NCBI GenBank assembly: GCA_050247075.1 | Contig: JBFWUW010000016.1 | Location: forward strand, 40,240 to 104,239 | Length of the DNA stretch: 64,000 nucleotides | Source: JBFWUW01 sp050247075 | Lineage (GTDB): Bacteria; Planctomycetota; Planctomycetia; Pirellulales; JBFWUW01 | Direction of reading: 5' to 3' | In this document: one piece after another, positions 56,535 to 64,000 of the stretch | Layout of the letters: every line of letters starts with the position of its first letter | Numbering within the stretch: the stretch's first letter is position 1 | Position numbers and translations under genes: made by a program | The notes under the pieces: generated by a model | Told to the model about the DNA's origin: nothing | Seen by the model: the letters and a program-made list of their open reading frames with translations, nothing else | Database searches by the model: none

Positions 56535-58345
56535 ATCGTTTCCCTATCGCGGTCCTGCTAGCCATTCTGTCGCCGATTCCGGCCCTTGCCGCCGAAGCGT
56601 CGGCGGCTCCCGGCACGGTCGAAGAACTCTGGGCTGACTTTGATCCCCAGCAAGACCCGCTCGATGCCAACATCGTGAGGGGGTGGGAGCAAGACGGCAT
56701 TGTCTATCGCTATGTCACGTACCATATCGGCACTTTCAAAGGCAAACCGGCTCGAATGGCGGCATTCTTGGCTTTTCCCAAGGTCGCCAAAAAGTTGCCC
56801 GGTCTACTGCACCTGCACGGCGGCGGACAGCGGGCGTTTCTGCATGAAGTCGAGTTCTACGCCAAACGAGGCTACGCCTGCCTGTCGATCAACTGGGGCG
56901 GGCGGGAAATGGAAAACGCCAAGGATGGCGACCCCAACACGGATTGGGGAGCCGTCGATCCGACGCAGCAGAACGTGCCGGGTTACTTCAACCTCAAGCC
57001 CGGCGATAAGTATCTCGATCCGTTCGAGTCGCCCCGTAACAACAACTGGTATTTGCTAACGCTGGGCGCCAGACGCGGCCTGACTTTTCTTGAACAACTA
57101 CCAGAAGTCGATGCTGATCGCCTTGGCGTTTATGGCCACTCGATGGGAGGCAGCCTGACGGTCTACGTCGCCGGTACGGACAGCCGGGTGAAGGCGTCGG
57201 CACCTTCCGTGGGGGGCTCAGGCTTCCGCACCGAGCCGTGGCCGCTGTTGCCGCGGGCGAAGCTGGAGATACCAAATGGTGACGTACAGTTGTTCAATGC
57301 GACCATTGGCTTCGAATCGTATGCCTCGCACATCAAGACACCACTGTTGTGGCTGGGGGCGACCAACGACTTCCACGGGATCATGGATGACACCTATCGC
57401 ACCGGCGAGTTGATTCCGCACGAGGACGTCCGTTATGTCTTCACCCCGCACATGAATCATCGGTTCACGCCGGAGTTCGCCGTGACGAGGCCGCTCTGGT
57501 TCGATCAATATCTTCAGGGCGGCTTTTCCTTTCCAAAGACGCCCGCGACCCATTTGAACTTCGACACGCACGATCACGTTCCGACGTTGGGGGTGATGCC
57601 AGATTCGTCGCAAGTCGTGGCCGATGTCCACATTTACTACTCCGTCGATCCCGACCCACGAGCACGGTTCTGGCGGTCGGCGGAGTCGGAGCAAGCCGGT
57701 GACAACCACTGGACGGCCAAACTGCCGCTGCTGAGCGTCGAGCAGCCGCTATTTGCCTTCGCCAATGTTCATTACAACCTGAAAAAGTCCGAGTCGGAGC
57801 CCCATGCTCGATCGACCGAGCGATATGCGACCAGTTCCCTGTTGCACACGGCGGCCCCGGATGAGTTGCAACGTGTGGCGGTGAAGGCCACCGACAAGCC
57901 AGTCTCGCTGATCGATGACTTCTCCCACGGCTGGCGGGACTGGTATCTGCTATCGGTTGACAATCCGCACCACTGGGAATACTCCACCCGCAAGCTAGCC
58001 GATCCGAAGTGGCAGGGACAACCAGGCCAGCGGCTCGCCATGCAGGTACAGGCCGAGCAGCCGAACGAGCTTGTGGTTGTGCTGACCGAGAACTTCTTCC
58101 GGTCTTATCGAGGAAAAATGCGAGAATTCGTGGCGGTCGTGAAGCTCAACGGCGGCCAGGAGATGCAAACCGTCTCGCTAGAGCCAAAGGATTTCAAGGC
58201 CAGCGACGGTGAAGGCCTATCCTCATGGAAGAACGTCGATCTCCTCAGTCTGCGGGCGTACTTTGAGAAGGGCCAACAGTTGCTGGGAAGCAAAGAATGG
58301 GCGGGCAGCCATCCTGTCTTTCGCAAGCTATCGTGGCAACCATGA
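56531..58345 (+). CDS. Secreted alpha/beta hydrolase (acetyl-xylan-esterase/dienelactone-hydrolase-like)
   Basis: 604 residues from a GTG at 56531 with GGGAG eight bases upstream. Signal peptide NRFPIAVLLAILSPIPALAA. Hydrolase domain with LPGLLHLHGGGQRAFLHE (oxyanion region), a nucleophile elbow GVYGHSMGGS (Ser), LLWLGATNDFHGIMDD (Asp candidate) and FTPHMNHRFTPE (His candidate). A C-terminal beta-rich region (from about 440) contains FSHGWRDWYLLSVDNPHHWEY, like a carbohydrate-binding or CBM-type fold. Likely acts on esters of polysaccharides outside the cell. Its stop overlaps the cupin start (ATGA). Confidence 0.85.
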   Translation: MNRFPIAVLLAILSPIPALAAEASAAPGTVEELWADFDPQQDPLDANIVRGWEQDGIVYRYVTYHIGTFKGKPARMAAFLAFPKVAKKLPGLLHLHGGGQRAFLHEVEFYAKRGYACLSINWGGREMENAKDGDPNTDWGAVDPTQQNVPGYFNLKPGDKYLDPFESPRNNNWYLLTLGARRGLTFLEQLPEVDADRLGVYGHSMGGSLTVYVAGTDSRVKASAPSVGGSGFRTEPWPLLPRAKLEIPNGDVQLFNATIGFESYASHIKTPLLWLGATNDFHGIMDDTYRTGELIPHEDVRYVFTPHMNHRFTPEFAVTRPLWFDQYLQGGFSFPKTPATHLNFDTHDHVPTLGVMPDSSQVVADVHIYYSVDPDPRARFWRSAESEQAGDNHWTAKLPLLSVEQPLFAFANVHYNLKKSESEPHARSTERYATSSLLHTAAPDELQRVAVKATDKPVSLIDDFSHGWRDWYLLSVDNPHHWEYSTRKLADPKWQGQPGQRLAMQVQAEQPNELVVVLTENFFRSYRGKMREFVAVVKLNGGQEMQTVSLEPKDFKASDGEGLSSWKNVDLLSLRAYFEKGQQLLGSKEWAGSHPVFRKLSWQP

Positions 58346-58659
58346 TGTCCACCAATCTCTTCGCCGATCTCCCCTTGAATCCGCCCAACGAGTTGGCGAC
58401 GATCCTGCTCGAAGCCGCCGATGTCCGCATCGAGAGGATCGTTTCCCACGGCCATGCCTCGCCGGACGGCTTCTGGTTCGACCAAGGCCAGCACGAGTTG
58501 GTCGTCGTATTGCGGGGAGCGGCGCGGCTCAAATTCGAGGATGAGGTGATGGAGATGCGGCCCGGTGATTTCGTCAACATCCCGGCCCATCGGAGACATC
58601 GTGTTGAATGGACGACGCCAGACGAGCCGACGATCTGGCTGGCGGTGCATTACACCTAG
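58342..58659 (+). CDS. Small cupin-domain protein
   Basis: 105 residues from the ATG overlapping the hydrolase stop; the next codon is also ATG. Cupin motif 1 GFWFDQGQHELVVVLRGAARLKFE and motif 2 MRPGDFVNIPAHRRHRVEWT give a metal-binding barrel with His/Glu/His candidates. Close in layout to cupins annotated as phosphoribosylaminoimidazole-type or sugar-binding small cupins; the substrate is unknown. Confidence 0.85.
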   Translation: MMSTNLFADLPLNPPNELATILLEAADVRIERIVSHGHASPDGFWFDQGQHELVVVLRGAARLKFEDEVMEMRPGDFVNIPAHRRHRVEWTTPDEPTIWLAVHYT

Positions 58660-58668
58660 AAAGAATCG

Positions 58669-59265
58669 ATGGACCCGGAGACTCCCTTTCGTATCGCTTT
58701 GGCCGTCGTCATCGTGTTCACGATGATCGTGACAGTGTACCACCGTTGGCGGGCGGCTTCGTCCGGCGAGAAGATCACCCACCAGGACGAAGGCTACATC
58801 TTCGCCACCCTGCTTCGGCTGGCGGGCCTTGGCCTCTGGGTCTGCACCTTGGGCTATCTCTTTTTCCCGACCTATTTTCAGTGGGCGGCCATCCCGCTTT
58901 ACCTTGGCGCGCGATGGTTCGGTGTGGCCGTGGGTGCCGGATGCTCGATCCTGATGTACTGGACACTTCGCAGCCTGGGCAAGAATCTGACCGACACCGT
59001 GGTCACGAAGGCGGAGGCAACCTTGGTGACGCACGGTCCCTATCGTTGGGTACGGCATCCCTACTATGTGACCGCGGCCTTGCTCATGGCCTCGGTAACC
59101 TTGCTGACGGCCAATTGGCTGATTGGCGCGGCCAGTCTGGCCGTCCTGACGCTGCTTGCCGTGCGGACGCCCAAAGAGGAACAAATGCTGATCGATCGGT
59201 TCGGCCCGCCATACCTGGAATACATGGCGAAAACCGGCCGATTCTTCCCCCGTATTTCACGCTGA
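58669..59265 (+). CDS. Isoprenylcysteine carboxyl methyltransferase-family membrane protein
   Basis: 198 residues, four or five helices. Family box HGPYRWVRHPYYVTAALLM near residues 122-140, and a C-terminal PKEEQMLIDRFGPPYLEYMAKTGRFFP, the tail expected of bacterial ICMT-like proteins. It follows the cupin gene by 9 bp, third gene of the unit. Second ICMT-like protein in the window (the other at 38197-38820). Confidence 0.88.
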   Translation: MDPETPFRIALAVVIVFTMIVTVYHRWRAASSGEKITHQDEGYIFATLLRLAGLGLWVCTLGYLFFPTYFQWAAIPLYLGARWFGVAVGAGCSILMYWTLRSLGKNLTDTVVTKAEATLVTHGPYRWVRHPYYVTAALLMASVTLLTANWLIGAASLAVLTLLAVRTPKEEQMLIDRFGPPYLEYMAKTGRFFPRISR

Positions 59266-59419
59266 TGGGTGTGCCAGGAACCAAGCACGATGTTACGTTG
59301 CATGCCAACTTCCATTTACACCTTCACAATCTCATCGAATCAATTCCCGGTTACCTGCCCTCATCAGCAACGTTCTCCGACAGCCTTACTGGTGAAGCTA
59401 CAATAACGGTAGAGGCCAG

Positions 59420-59448
59420 TTGCCAGGCCGTGGGATATGGCCTGGCAA
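59420..59448. repeat. Perfect 10-bp inverted repeat
   Basis: TTGCCAGGCC pairs with GGCCTGGCAA across nine bases, in the 290-bp gap between the methyltransferase and the toxin pseudogene. No T run; a 3'-end structure or remnant of an element. The remainder of the gap holds nothing I can support. Confidence 0.4.
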
Positions 59449-59555
59449 ATCGCATAGGACGTAGCGAGCCGTTGATTGGCACTCCATTGGGTTGCGTCGC
59501 GCGACTCCCAGGCCGTGGCAACAACTTTTGCGGATTCCATTCGATTGCGCGCCCT

Positions 59556-59849
59556 TTATGTCCTGCCTTGCCAACTTGACGGATCGCGTCCGCCAAAGAC
59601 AATCGCCAGAATGACGACGGTTCCATTTTCCATGCGAAAATGAACCACTTAGGGAAACCGGCGCATGCGAGCGGATCGTACGTCGCGGTAACCTGAGCCG
59701 TAGATTTCCGGCGTCTCCGATACTCTGCCCAAGGCGGAATGTAGTTCGTTCAGGAACTCTTGCCCCAGACCGGCCCGCCGGCTGTCGTACCATTGGCAGG
59801 CGGCGCGAATGTCATCCGGCGCTTCGGGCAGGAATCGTAGTGCGCGCAT
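59556..59849 (-). pseudogene. ParE/RelE-type toxin with a premature stop codon
   Basis: The frame starts MRALRFLPEAPDDIRAACQW, with AGLGQEFLNELHSALGRV and SARMRRFP, the ParE pattern. A TAA at 59649-59651 ends the open frame after 66 residues. The same frame then continues VVHFRMENGTVVILAIVFGG plus RDPSSWQGRT to a stop at 59556, giving 97 residues, the normal ParE length. The stop stands where the family has Tyr (RRFPY), so a single base change (TAC/TAT to TAA) explains it. The start codon overlaps the antitoxin stop (TAATG). Confidence 0.85.
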
Positions 59850-60073
59850 TACAACCGGCCACGCAGCTTTTCGAGAACCTGGTCCCACGTCAACAGGTCC
59901 GCCGGATTCTTTTCGTGCGCGTCTAACCTGCGGTCTAATTCGGCTTTAAGTTCCGCGGACAAAGCCGGCGGTCCGGCGTCGGCATCGATGATGTTCCAAA
60001 CCGCCGCCACCACTTTCAGCCTTTCGTCAATGCTCAAGGCTGTCAATTCCTCGATCGTACTGTCGATGTTCAT
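59849..60073 (-). CDS. Addiction-module antitoxin (putative addiction module component family)
   Basis: 74 residues: MNIDSTIEELTALSIDERLKVVAAVWNII, then LSAELKAELDRRLDAHEKNP and LTWDQVLEKL, the pattern of small antitoxins that precede ParE/RelE-type toxins. It appears intact. It normally binds and inhibits the toxin encoded downstream and represses its own operon. Confidence 0.85.
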   Translation of the reverse strand: MNIDSTIEELTALSIDERLKVVAAVWNIIDADAGPPALSAELKAELDRRLDAHEKNPADLLTWDQVLEKLRGRL

Positions 60074-60248
60074 GAAACGGCCTGTAAATCCGGGGGACGC
60101 TGGAGTTTATTGAACATGTCGGACGATTCCCGGTCAATCATAATCCTGGGAACTGGCCCGGAATAACTTCGTCAAGAAACCTTCTCCCACTGGGAGAGGC
60201 AAGGGTGAGGGGAAACAAAACGCCGAAGTGATTCCGAGCCAGTTCCTT

Positions 60249-61775
60249 CTACCCCTTCACAATCTCCTCAATCACTTCCCCATGCACGTCGGTCAGGCGG
60301 CGGTCGATGCCGTTGTGGCGGAAGGTTAGCCGCGTGTGGTCGATGCCCAGCAAGTGCAAAATAGTGGCGTGGATGTCGTAGACCAGCGTGGGGCGCCAGC
60401 GGTCGAGTGGCTTGTAGCCCCATTGGTCGCTTGCGCCATGCGTAATGCCCCCCTTGATGCCGCCGCCACAGAGCCAATTGGTAAAGCAGTACGGGTTGTG
60501 GTCTCGTCCCTTGCCCCCTTGCGACGACGGCATGCGGCCGAACTCGGTAGTCCACAGCACGATGGTTTCGTCCAACATGCCGCGCTGCTTGAGGTCTTGG
60601 ATGAGCGCCGCCGCCCCCACCGCCATGCCGCGGGCCAAGGGGCCGTGGTCGCGCTCGATATCCTCGTGCGAGTCCCAGTTGCGCCGGGGAAAGCCATTGT
60701 CGTTGCCCGACCAGATCTGCACGAACCGCACGCCCCGTTCCAGCAGCCGCCGCGCCACCAGGCACTTACGGCCAAAGTAATCGGTCTCTTCCAGCGGGTT
60801 GATTTCCGTATCGAACGTGGTCCGGCCGTGATCCAGTCCGTACAGCTTGAGAATGTGGGCCGGTTCGCGGGTGATATCCAAAGCCTCTGGCGCAGCCAGT
60901 TGCATCCGCGCGGCCAGTTCGTAACTGCGAATGCGCGATTCCAGCCGCGAGTCGCCCGGCCGGGTTTCGGCATGATCGCGATTGAGACGGGCCAAAAGGC
61001 CTTGCGTGGCGGCCTCGCTATTGGTGTTGATGTAGCCGCCCGCCTTGTGGGGCCGCAGAGCGAAGATGGGGTTCTCTTTCCCCGGAAAAATGACCGTACC
61101 GGCGTGCTGGCCGGGCAGAAAGGCGGGATCCCAGTTCTTGGTGCCGTTGGAGGCAAACCCGCGATGGTCGGGCAGCACCACGAACGTCGGCAGATTGTCG
61201 TTGAGCGTTCCCAAGCCGTAGCTGGTCCAACAGCCCATGCCGGGAAAGCCGGGCAACTGAAAGCCGGTGGCCTGCAATAGCGTGGCCTGGCTATGGATGC
61301 CGGTCTTGCCAACCAGGTTGTGGATGAAGGCCATGTCATCGACGCATTCCCCCAGCGGTGCGACTACCTCTCCCAGCGGCTTGCCGCACTGGCCATAAGG
61401 CTTAAAGTCCCAGACCGGCTTGAGCCAGGGGCCCAGCCCGTTCTGAAAAGCCTCGACCGACTCGCCAAAATCGGCCTCCTCGCCATGATGCTTGACCAAC
61501 TCCGGCTTGAAGTCCCACAAGTCCAAGTGGCTGGCCGCGCCAGCCATAAACAACTGTACCACCCGCTTGGCCTTGGCCGGATGATGCAACACGCCGCCAA
61601 GTACGCCCGGCCGCGGTTGGCCGGATGGTATGGCCGCATTGCCCACGGAAACGTCCGCCGTCGGTTCCTCCCCCAGCAAACCTTCTTGTTGCAGCAAGCC
61701 AGCCAAAGCCAGCCCGCCAAACCCGCAACCAAGGCTGGAGAGAAGCTGGCGGCGGGAAAGGGAGGAGTCGTTCAT
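60249..61775 (-). CDS. DUF1501 secreted protein (Tat-like signal)
   Basis: 508 residues. The N-terminus is LSRRQLLSSLGCGFGGLALAGLL (twin-arginine). The DUF1501 body includes KAKRVVQLFMAGAASHLDLWDFKPELVKHHGEE, GMLDETIVLWTTEFGRMPSSQGGKGRDHNP and YDIHATILHLLGIDH. The gene follows a DUF1549/DUF1553 gene on the same strand, the standard planctomycete pair. A longer relative of 10317-11738. Confidence 0.93.
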   Translation of the reverse strand: MNDSSLSRRQLLSSLGCGFGGLALAGLLQQEGLLGEEPTADVSVGNAAIPSGQPRPGVLGGVLHHPAKAKRVVQLFMAGAASHLDLWDFKPELVKHHGEEADFGESVEAFQNGLGPWLKPVWDFKPYGQCGKPLGEVVAPLGECVDDMAFIHNLVGKTGIHSQATLLQATGFQLPGFPGMGCWTSYGLGTLNDNLPTFVVLPDHRGFASNGTKNWDPAFLPGQHAGTVIFPGKENPIFALRPHKAGGYINTNSEAATQGLLARLNRDHAETRPGDSRLESRIRSYELAARMQLAAPEALDITREPAHILKLYGLDHGRTTFDTEINPLEETDYFGRKCLVARRLLERGVRFVQIWSGNDNGFPRRNWDSHEDIERDHGPLARGMAVGAAALIQDLKQRGMLDETIVLWTTEFGRMPSSQGGKGRDHNPYCFTNWLCGGGIKGGITHGASDQWGYKPLDRWRPTLVYDIHATILHLLGIDHTRLTFRHNGIDRRLTDVHGEVIEEIVKG

Positions 61776-61843
61776 GATAAATTCACGCTGTAAACAGTGT
61801 TGCGTCGATGCGAAAGGGGTTCGTCGTGGGCAAAATTAATTGA

Positions 61844-61920
61844 CCACGGATAGCACGGATTTCACGGTTTCGGAAAGCCTCCATTTACGTTTTCATCCGT
61901 GAAATCCGTGCTATCCGTGG
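61844..61920. repeat. 24-bp perfect inverted repeat built of CACGGAT units
   Basis: The left arm (61844-61867) starts CCACGGATAGCACGGAT; its exact reverse complement is at 61897-61920; the loop is 29 bases. CACGGAT recurs at a nine-base step inside each arm. It lies between the DUF1549/DUF1553 and DUF1501 genes and could form a very stable hairpin in their shared transcript. Confidence 0.85.
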
Positions 61921-61936
61921 TTCTTTGCGGATCCCC

Positions 61937-64000
61937 TCAGTCCACAAAAGCAAACTCGTTCAGATTGAAAATCAACCGGCACAAATTCTCTAGCCCGTGC
62001 TGTTGGGTGAAGGCGACTAGTTGGGCCCGCTCTTCGGGCGTTGGCGGGCGGGCCAGGGCATCGCGGAAGGCGCGGTCGGCCTGGTCGGGCAGTGCGCCGC
62101 CCTCCGCGGCCAGCTTGGCGGCAAAGTGTTGCGACATGGCGACCATGAAGCCCTCGTTGAGCATCGCCAGCGCCTGCAGGGCCGAAAGCGACTCATTGCG
62201 TTTATCGACGCGCATGGAAGGATCGGCGCAGTCCAACGCGGTCATGAAGGGCTGCGGCTGCGAACGGACCAGAAAGCGATAGACCGACCGCCGCCAGGTG
62301 GCCGGATCGTTGGGGTCGTGCAGGCCATATTCGTAGTGGGGGGAGTGCTCTGGGTGCTCGACCACGAAGTCGCGGAAGCTGGGGCCGCCCATCCGCCGGT
62401 CGAGCTTGCCCGCCACCGCCAACACCGCGTCGCGGACCGCTTCGGCCTCCAGCCGGCGGCGGTGGAAGTGCGACAACAGCACGTTGCCGGAATCAAGTTC
62501 TTCCGCCTCGGCCAAGCCGACCGCCGATTGGCGGTAGACGCTGCTGGTCACCAACAGACGGTGCAATTGCTTCAGCGATCGCCCGCCATCGCGAAAGTCG
62601 ACCGCCAGCCATTCCAGCAATTCCGGGTGGCTGGGCCGTTCGCCCATGCGGCCAAAGTCGTTGGGCGTATCGACCAGCCCGCGGCCAAAATGGTACTGCC
62701 AGACGCGGTTGACAATCGACCGCCAAGTGAGCGGGTTACGCTCATCGGAAACCCACCGGGCCAACGCCGCGCGGCGGTCCCCCTCGGTCTGGCCGGCCGA
62801 AAGTTCAAACGCGGAAGGCAACTCGGCAATGGCCGACAACGCGCCGGGCGTACACTCCTCGTCCGCCGGCCGATCGACCTCTCCCCGCCGCAACAAGTGG
62901 ATGGTCCGCGGCTTGCCCCCTTGGGCACCGGTGCCAGAGAACGCCCCGCTGCCGTTGTGGATGGTGCCGGCGTAGACCATTTTTGGCGGGGGCAGTTTGG
63001 CTAGCGCGGCGGCGGTCTCGGCCAGTTGCCTGGCGGTTTGGGCCGCTTCGTCCCGCTTCTCCGGCGGAACTTTTTCTTCCAGCAGGGCGGCCCGCTTGGC
63101 TTGCAGTAATGCGATTTGTTCCGTGCGGTTTTCGTCACCGCGCGGCGGGTAGAGGCCATCGGTGAGATTGGTCCGCCGCCAGCGCGGGGCCGCTTCGATG
63201 GAATCGAGCGAGGTAACTTGCTGGCCGCGAGCCTGGTTAGTGCCTTCATCGTCGAAGACTTCCAACTCGGCCAGCGCCAGGATGTAGTCGTTTTGCCGCG
63301 GGGCCAGTTTGCTGGCCGTCACCCGCACGTAGCGGCCGGCGACGTTCTCAACGTCAAAGCTCTGCGGCGCGGTACCGGGATTGGCGAAATCGTCGGCGGT
63401 GCGATCGGCCAGCGTTTGCACGTTCTGGGTAAAGCCCTCGTCGTCGGCCGCCTCAACCGCAAACCGCACCGGAAAGCCAAAACCCGCGCCGATGTTGTTG
63501 AAGTCGTCATGGCAGCCGCTAAGCGTAACCCGGCGAATTTGCCGCCGCTGGCCCAGATCGACCTGCACCCATTTGATGGTATCTTGCGCCGGGCTGAGGC
63601 CGCTGTGGAAGCCATACTCGGCGGGCAGGGCCGCCGTCGGCCGGTTGAGTTCTTGCAGCCGCTGGTCCAACTGCGCCAGTTCTTGCCCGGCAAGCTGGTT
63701 GATTTCCGCGTCCAGCGCGGCCTTCCGCTGCACCAACCGCCGCTGGGTGGCGGTCAACTCCAGGTACTGGCCGGTCAGGACCGGGTCGTCAAAGTAGGGC
63801 TTGTCGGCCCGGTCTACGGCGGCAAACACCGCCTGCAAGTTGTAATAATCTTGCTGGGGAATCGGATCGAACTTGTGATTGTGGCACTGGGCGCATTGCA
63901 CGGTCAGGCTGTTGAACGTGCCGATGGTGTTGCCGACCATGTCGTCACGGTCGAGGTGCCGCGCGATCTTGCCATCCTTCTTGCTCTCGGGAACTTCGGC
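61937..64000 (-). CDS. DUF1549/discoidin/DUF1553 planctomycete cytochrome-like protein (5' end outside window)
   Basis: The frame remains open to base 64000, so the N-terminus lies beyond the edge; 687 residues are visible. The visible part begins in DUF1549 with FNSLTVQCAQCHNHKFDPIP, a CxxCH haem-type motif (about visible residue 36-40). About residues 140-270 look like a discoidin (F5/8 type C) domain: IKWVQVDLGQRRQIRRVTLSG ... GRYVRVTASKL ... ALAELEVF. The C-terminal DUF1553 (PSD1) has WRSIVNRVWQYHFGRGLVDTPNDFG and LHRLLVTSSVYRQS. Such proteins are secreted, found mainly in Planctomycetota, and of unknown catalytic role, often with DUF1501. Confidence 0.92.
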   Translation of the reverse strand, partial: AEVPESKKDGKIARHLDRDDMVGNTIGTFNSLTVQCAQCHNHKFDPIPQQDYYNLQAVFAAVDRADKPYFDDPVLTGQYLELTATQRRLVQRKAALDAEINQLAGQELAQLDQRLQELNRPTAALPAEYGFHSGLSPAQDTIKWVQVDLGQRRQIRRVTLSGCHDDFNNIGAGFGFPVRFAVEAADDEGFTQNVQTLADRTADDFANPGTAPQSFDVENVAGRYVRVTASKLAPRQNDYILALAELEVFDDEGTNQARGQQVTSLDSIEAAPRWRRTNLTDGLYPPRGDENRTEQIALLQAKRAALLEEKVPPEKRDEAAQTARQLAETAAALAKLPPPKMVYAGTIHNGSGAFSGTGAQGGKPRTIHLLRRGEVDRPADEECTPGALSAIAELPSAFELSAGQTEGDRRAALARWVSDERNPLTWRSIVNRVWQYHFGRGLVDTPNDFGRMGERPSHPELLEWLAVDFRDGGRSLKQLHRLLVTSSVYRQSAVGLAEAEELDSGNVLLSHFHRRRLEAEAVRDAVLAVAGKLDRRMGGPSFRDFVVEHPEHSPHYEYGLHDPNDPATWRRSVYRFLVRSQPQPFMTALDCADPSMRVDKRNESLSALQALAMLNEGFMVAMSQHFAAKLAAEGGALPDQADRAFRDALARPPTPEERAQLVAFTQQHGLENLCRLIFNLNEFAFVD

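Noticed and set aside
60180..60215. CTCCCACTGGGAG palindrome near the antitoxin/DUF1501 gap as an operator
   Set aside because: It looks like the common intergenic CTCTCCC...GGGAGAGG repeat rather than a specific operator of the antitoxin.

Overview
The window reads as a chromosomal segment of a planctomycete, probably of the Pirellulales type. The evidence is visible GC-richness, two twin-arginine DUF1501 proteins, a DUF1549/DUF1553 cytochrome-like protein, Gfo/Idh/MocA oxidoreductases with Tat signals, a GYF-domain/VWA membrane protein, small zinc-ribbon membrane proteins, and short genes scattered over both strands. No phage, plasmid or CRISPR array is visible. Housekeeping genes include csrA, surE, mutS, rpmE, prfA and glnD, plus tRNA-Ser(UGA), tRNA-Leu(UAA) and a tRNA-Phe-like gene.

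Layout. 0-3.7 kb: a His/Gly-repeat EF-hand protein cut by the window edge, then an OmpR-type two-component pair. 3.9-14.3 kb, mostly minus strand: Gfo/Idh with an MFS nucleoside-type permease, csrA (plus strand), surE, GYF-VWA protein, DUF1501, MOSC, SulP transporter. 14.6-19.4 kb: a branched-chain amino-acid-type ABC operon (binding lipoprotein, LivH, LivM, LivG) whose LivG-like ATPase carries a roughly 190-residue insertion with two membrane helices; no LivF follows. 19.6-30.4 kb: fliN-like, mutS, an anchored barnase-type RNase, an orphan EutC, zinc-ribbon protein, rpmE, prfA, HEAT protein, lhgO with an aquaglyceroporin, and a DUF2752 gene broken by an amber codon. 30.5-40.9 kb: lipoprotein, SDR, a Cys-rich beta-barrel-like secreted protein, DegT aminotransferase, truncated globin, a Ser/Thr kinase with a degenerate receiver, an ICMT-like methyltransferase, tRNA-Ser, and an OFA transporter with a 46-residue partner gene. 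41-50.6 kb: glnD, thioredoxin-like protein, Gfo/Idh, and a membrane module for lipid-linked sugar transfer (LPG-synthase-like protein, GT2, GT-C-like protein).

51-60 kb looks accessory. It holds a DUF2293 gene, then a two-gene unit of a membrane-anchored helical protein and a secreted protein with a PD-(D/E)XK-like nuclease motif, then tRNA-Leu, two oppositely oriented pieces of an ISL3 transposase, a tRNA-Phe-like gene, a hydrolase/cupin/methyltransferase unit joined by overlapping start and stop codons, and a toxin-antitoxin pair whose ParE-type toxin is truncated by a nonsense codon. The right end (60.2-64 kb) returns to typical planctomycete genes, DUF1501 and DUF1549/discoidin/DUF1553.

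The strongest candidates for new biology are the membrane-inserted LivG ATPase (18073-19407) and the secreted nuclease-like pair (51786-54675). Several short palindromic sequences recur between genes, one of them supplying the surE stop codon.
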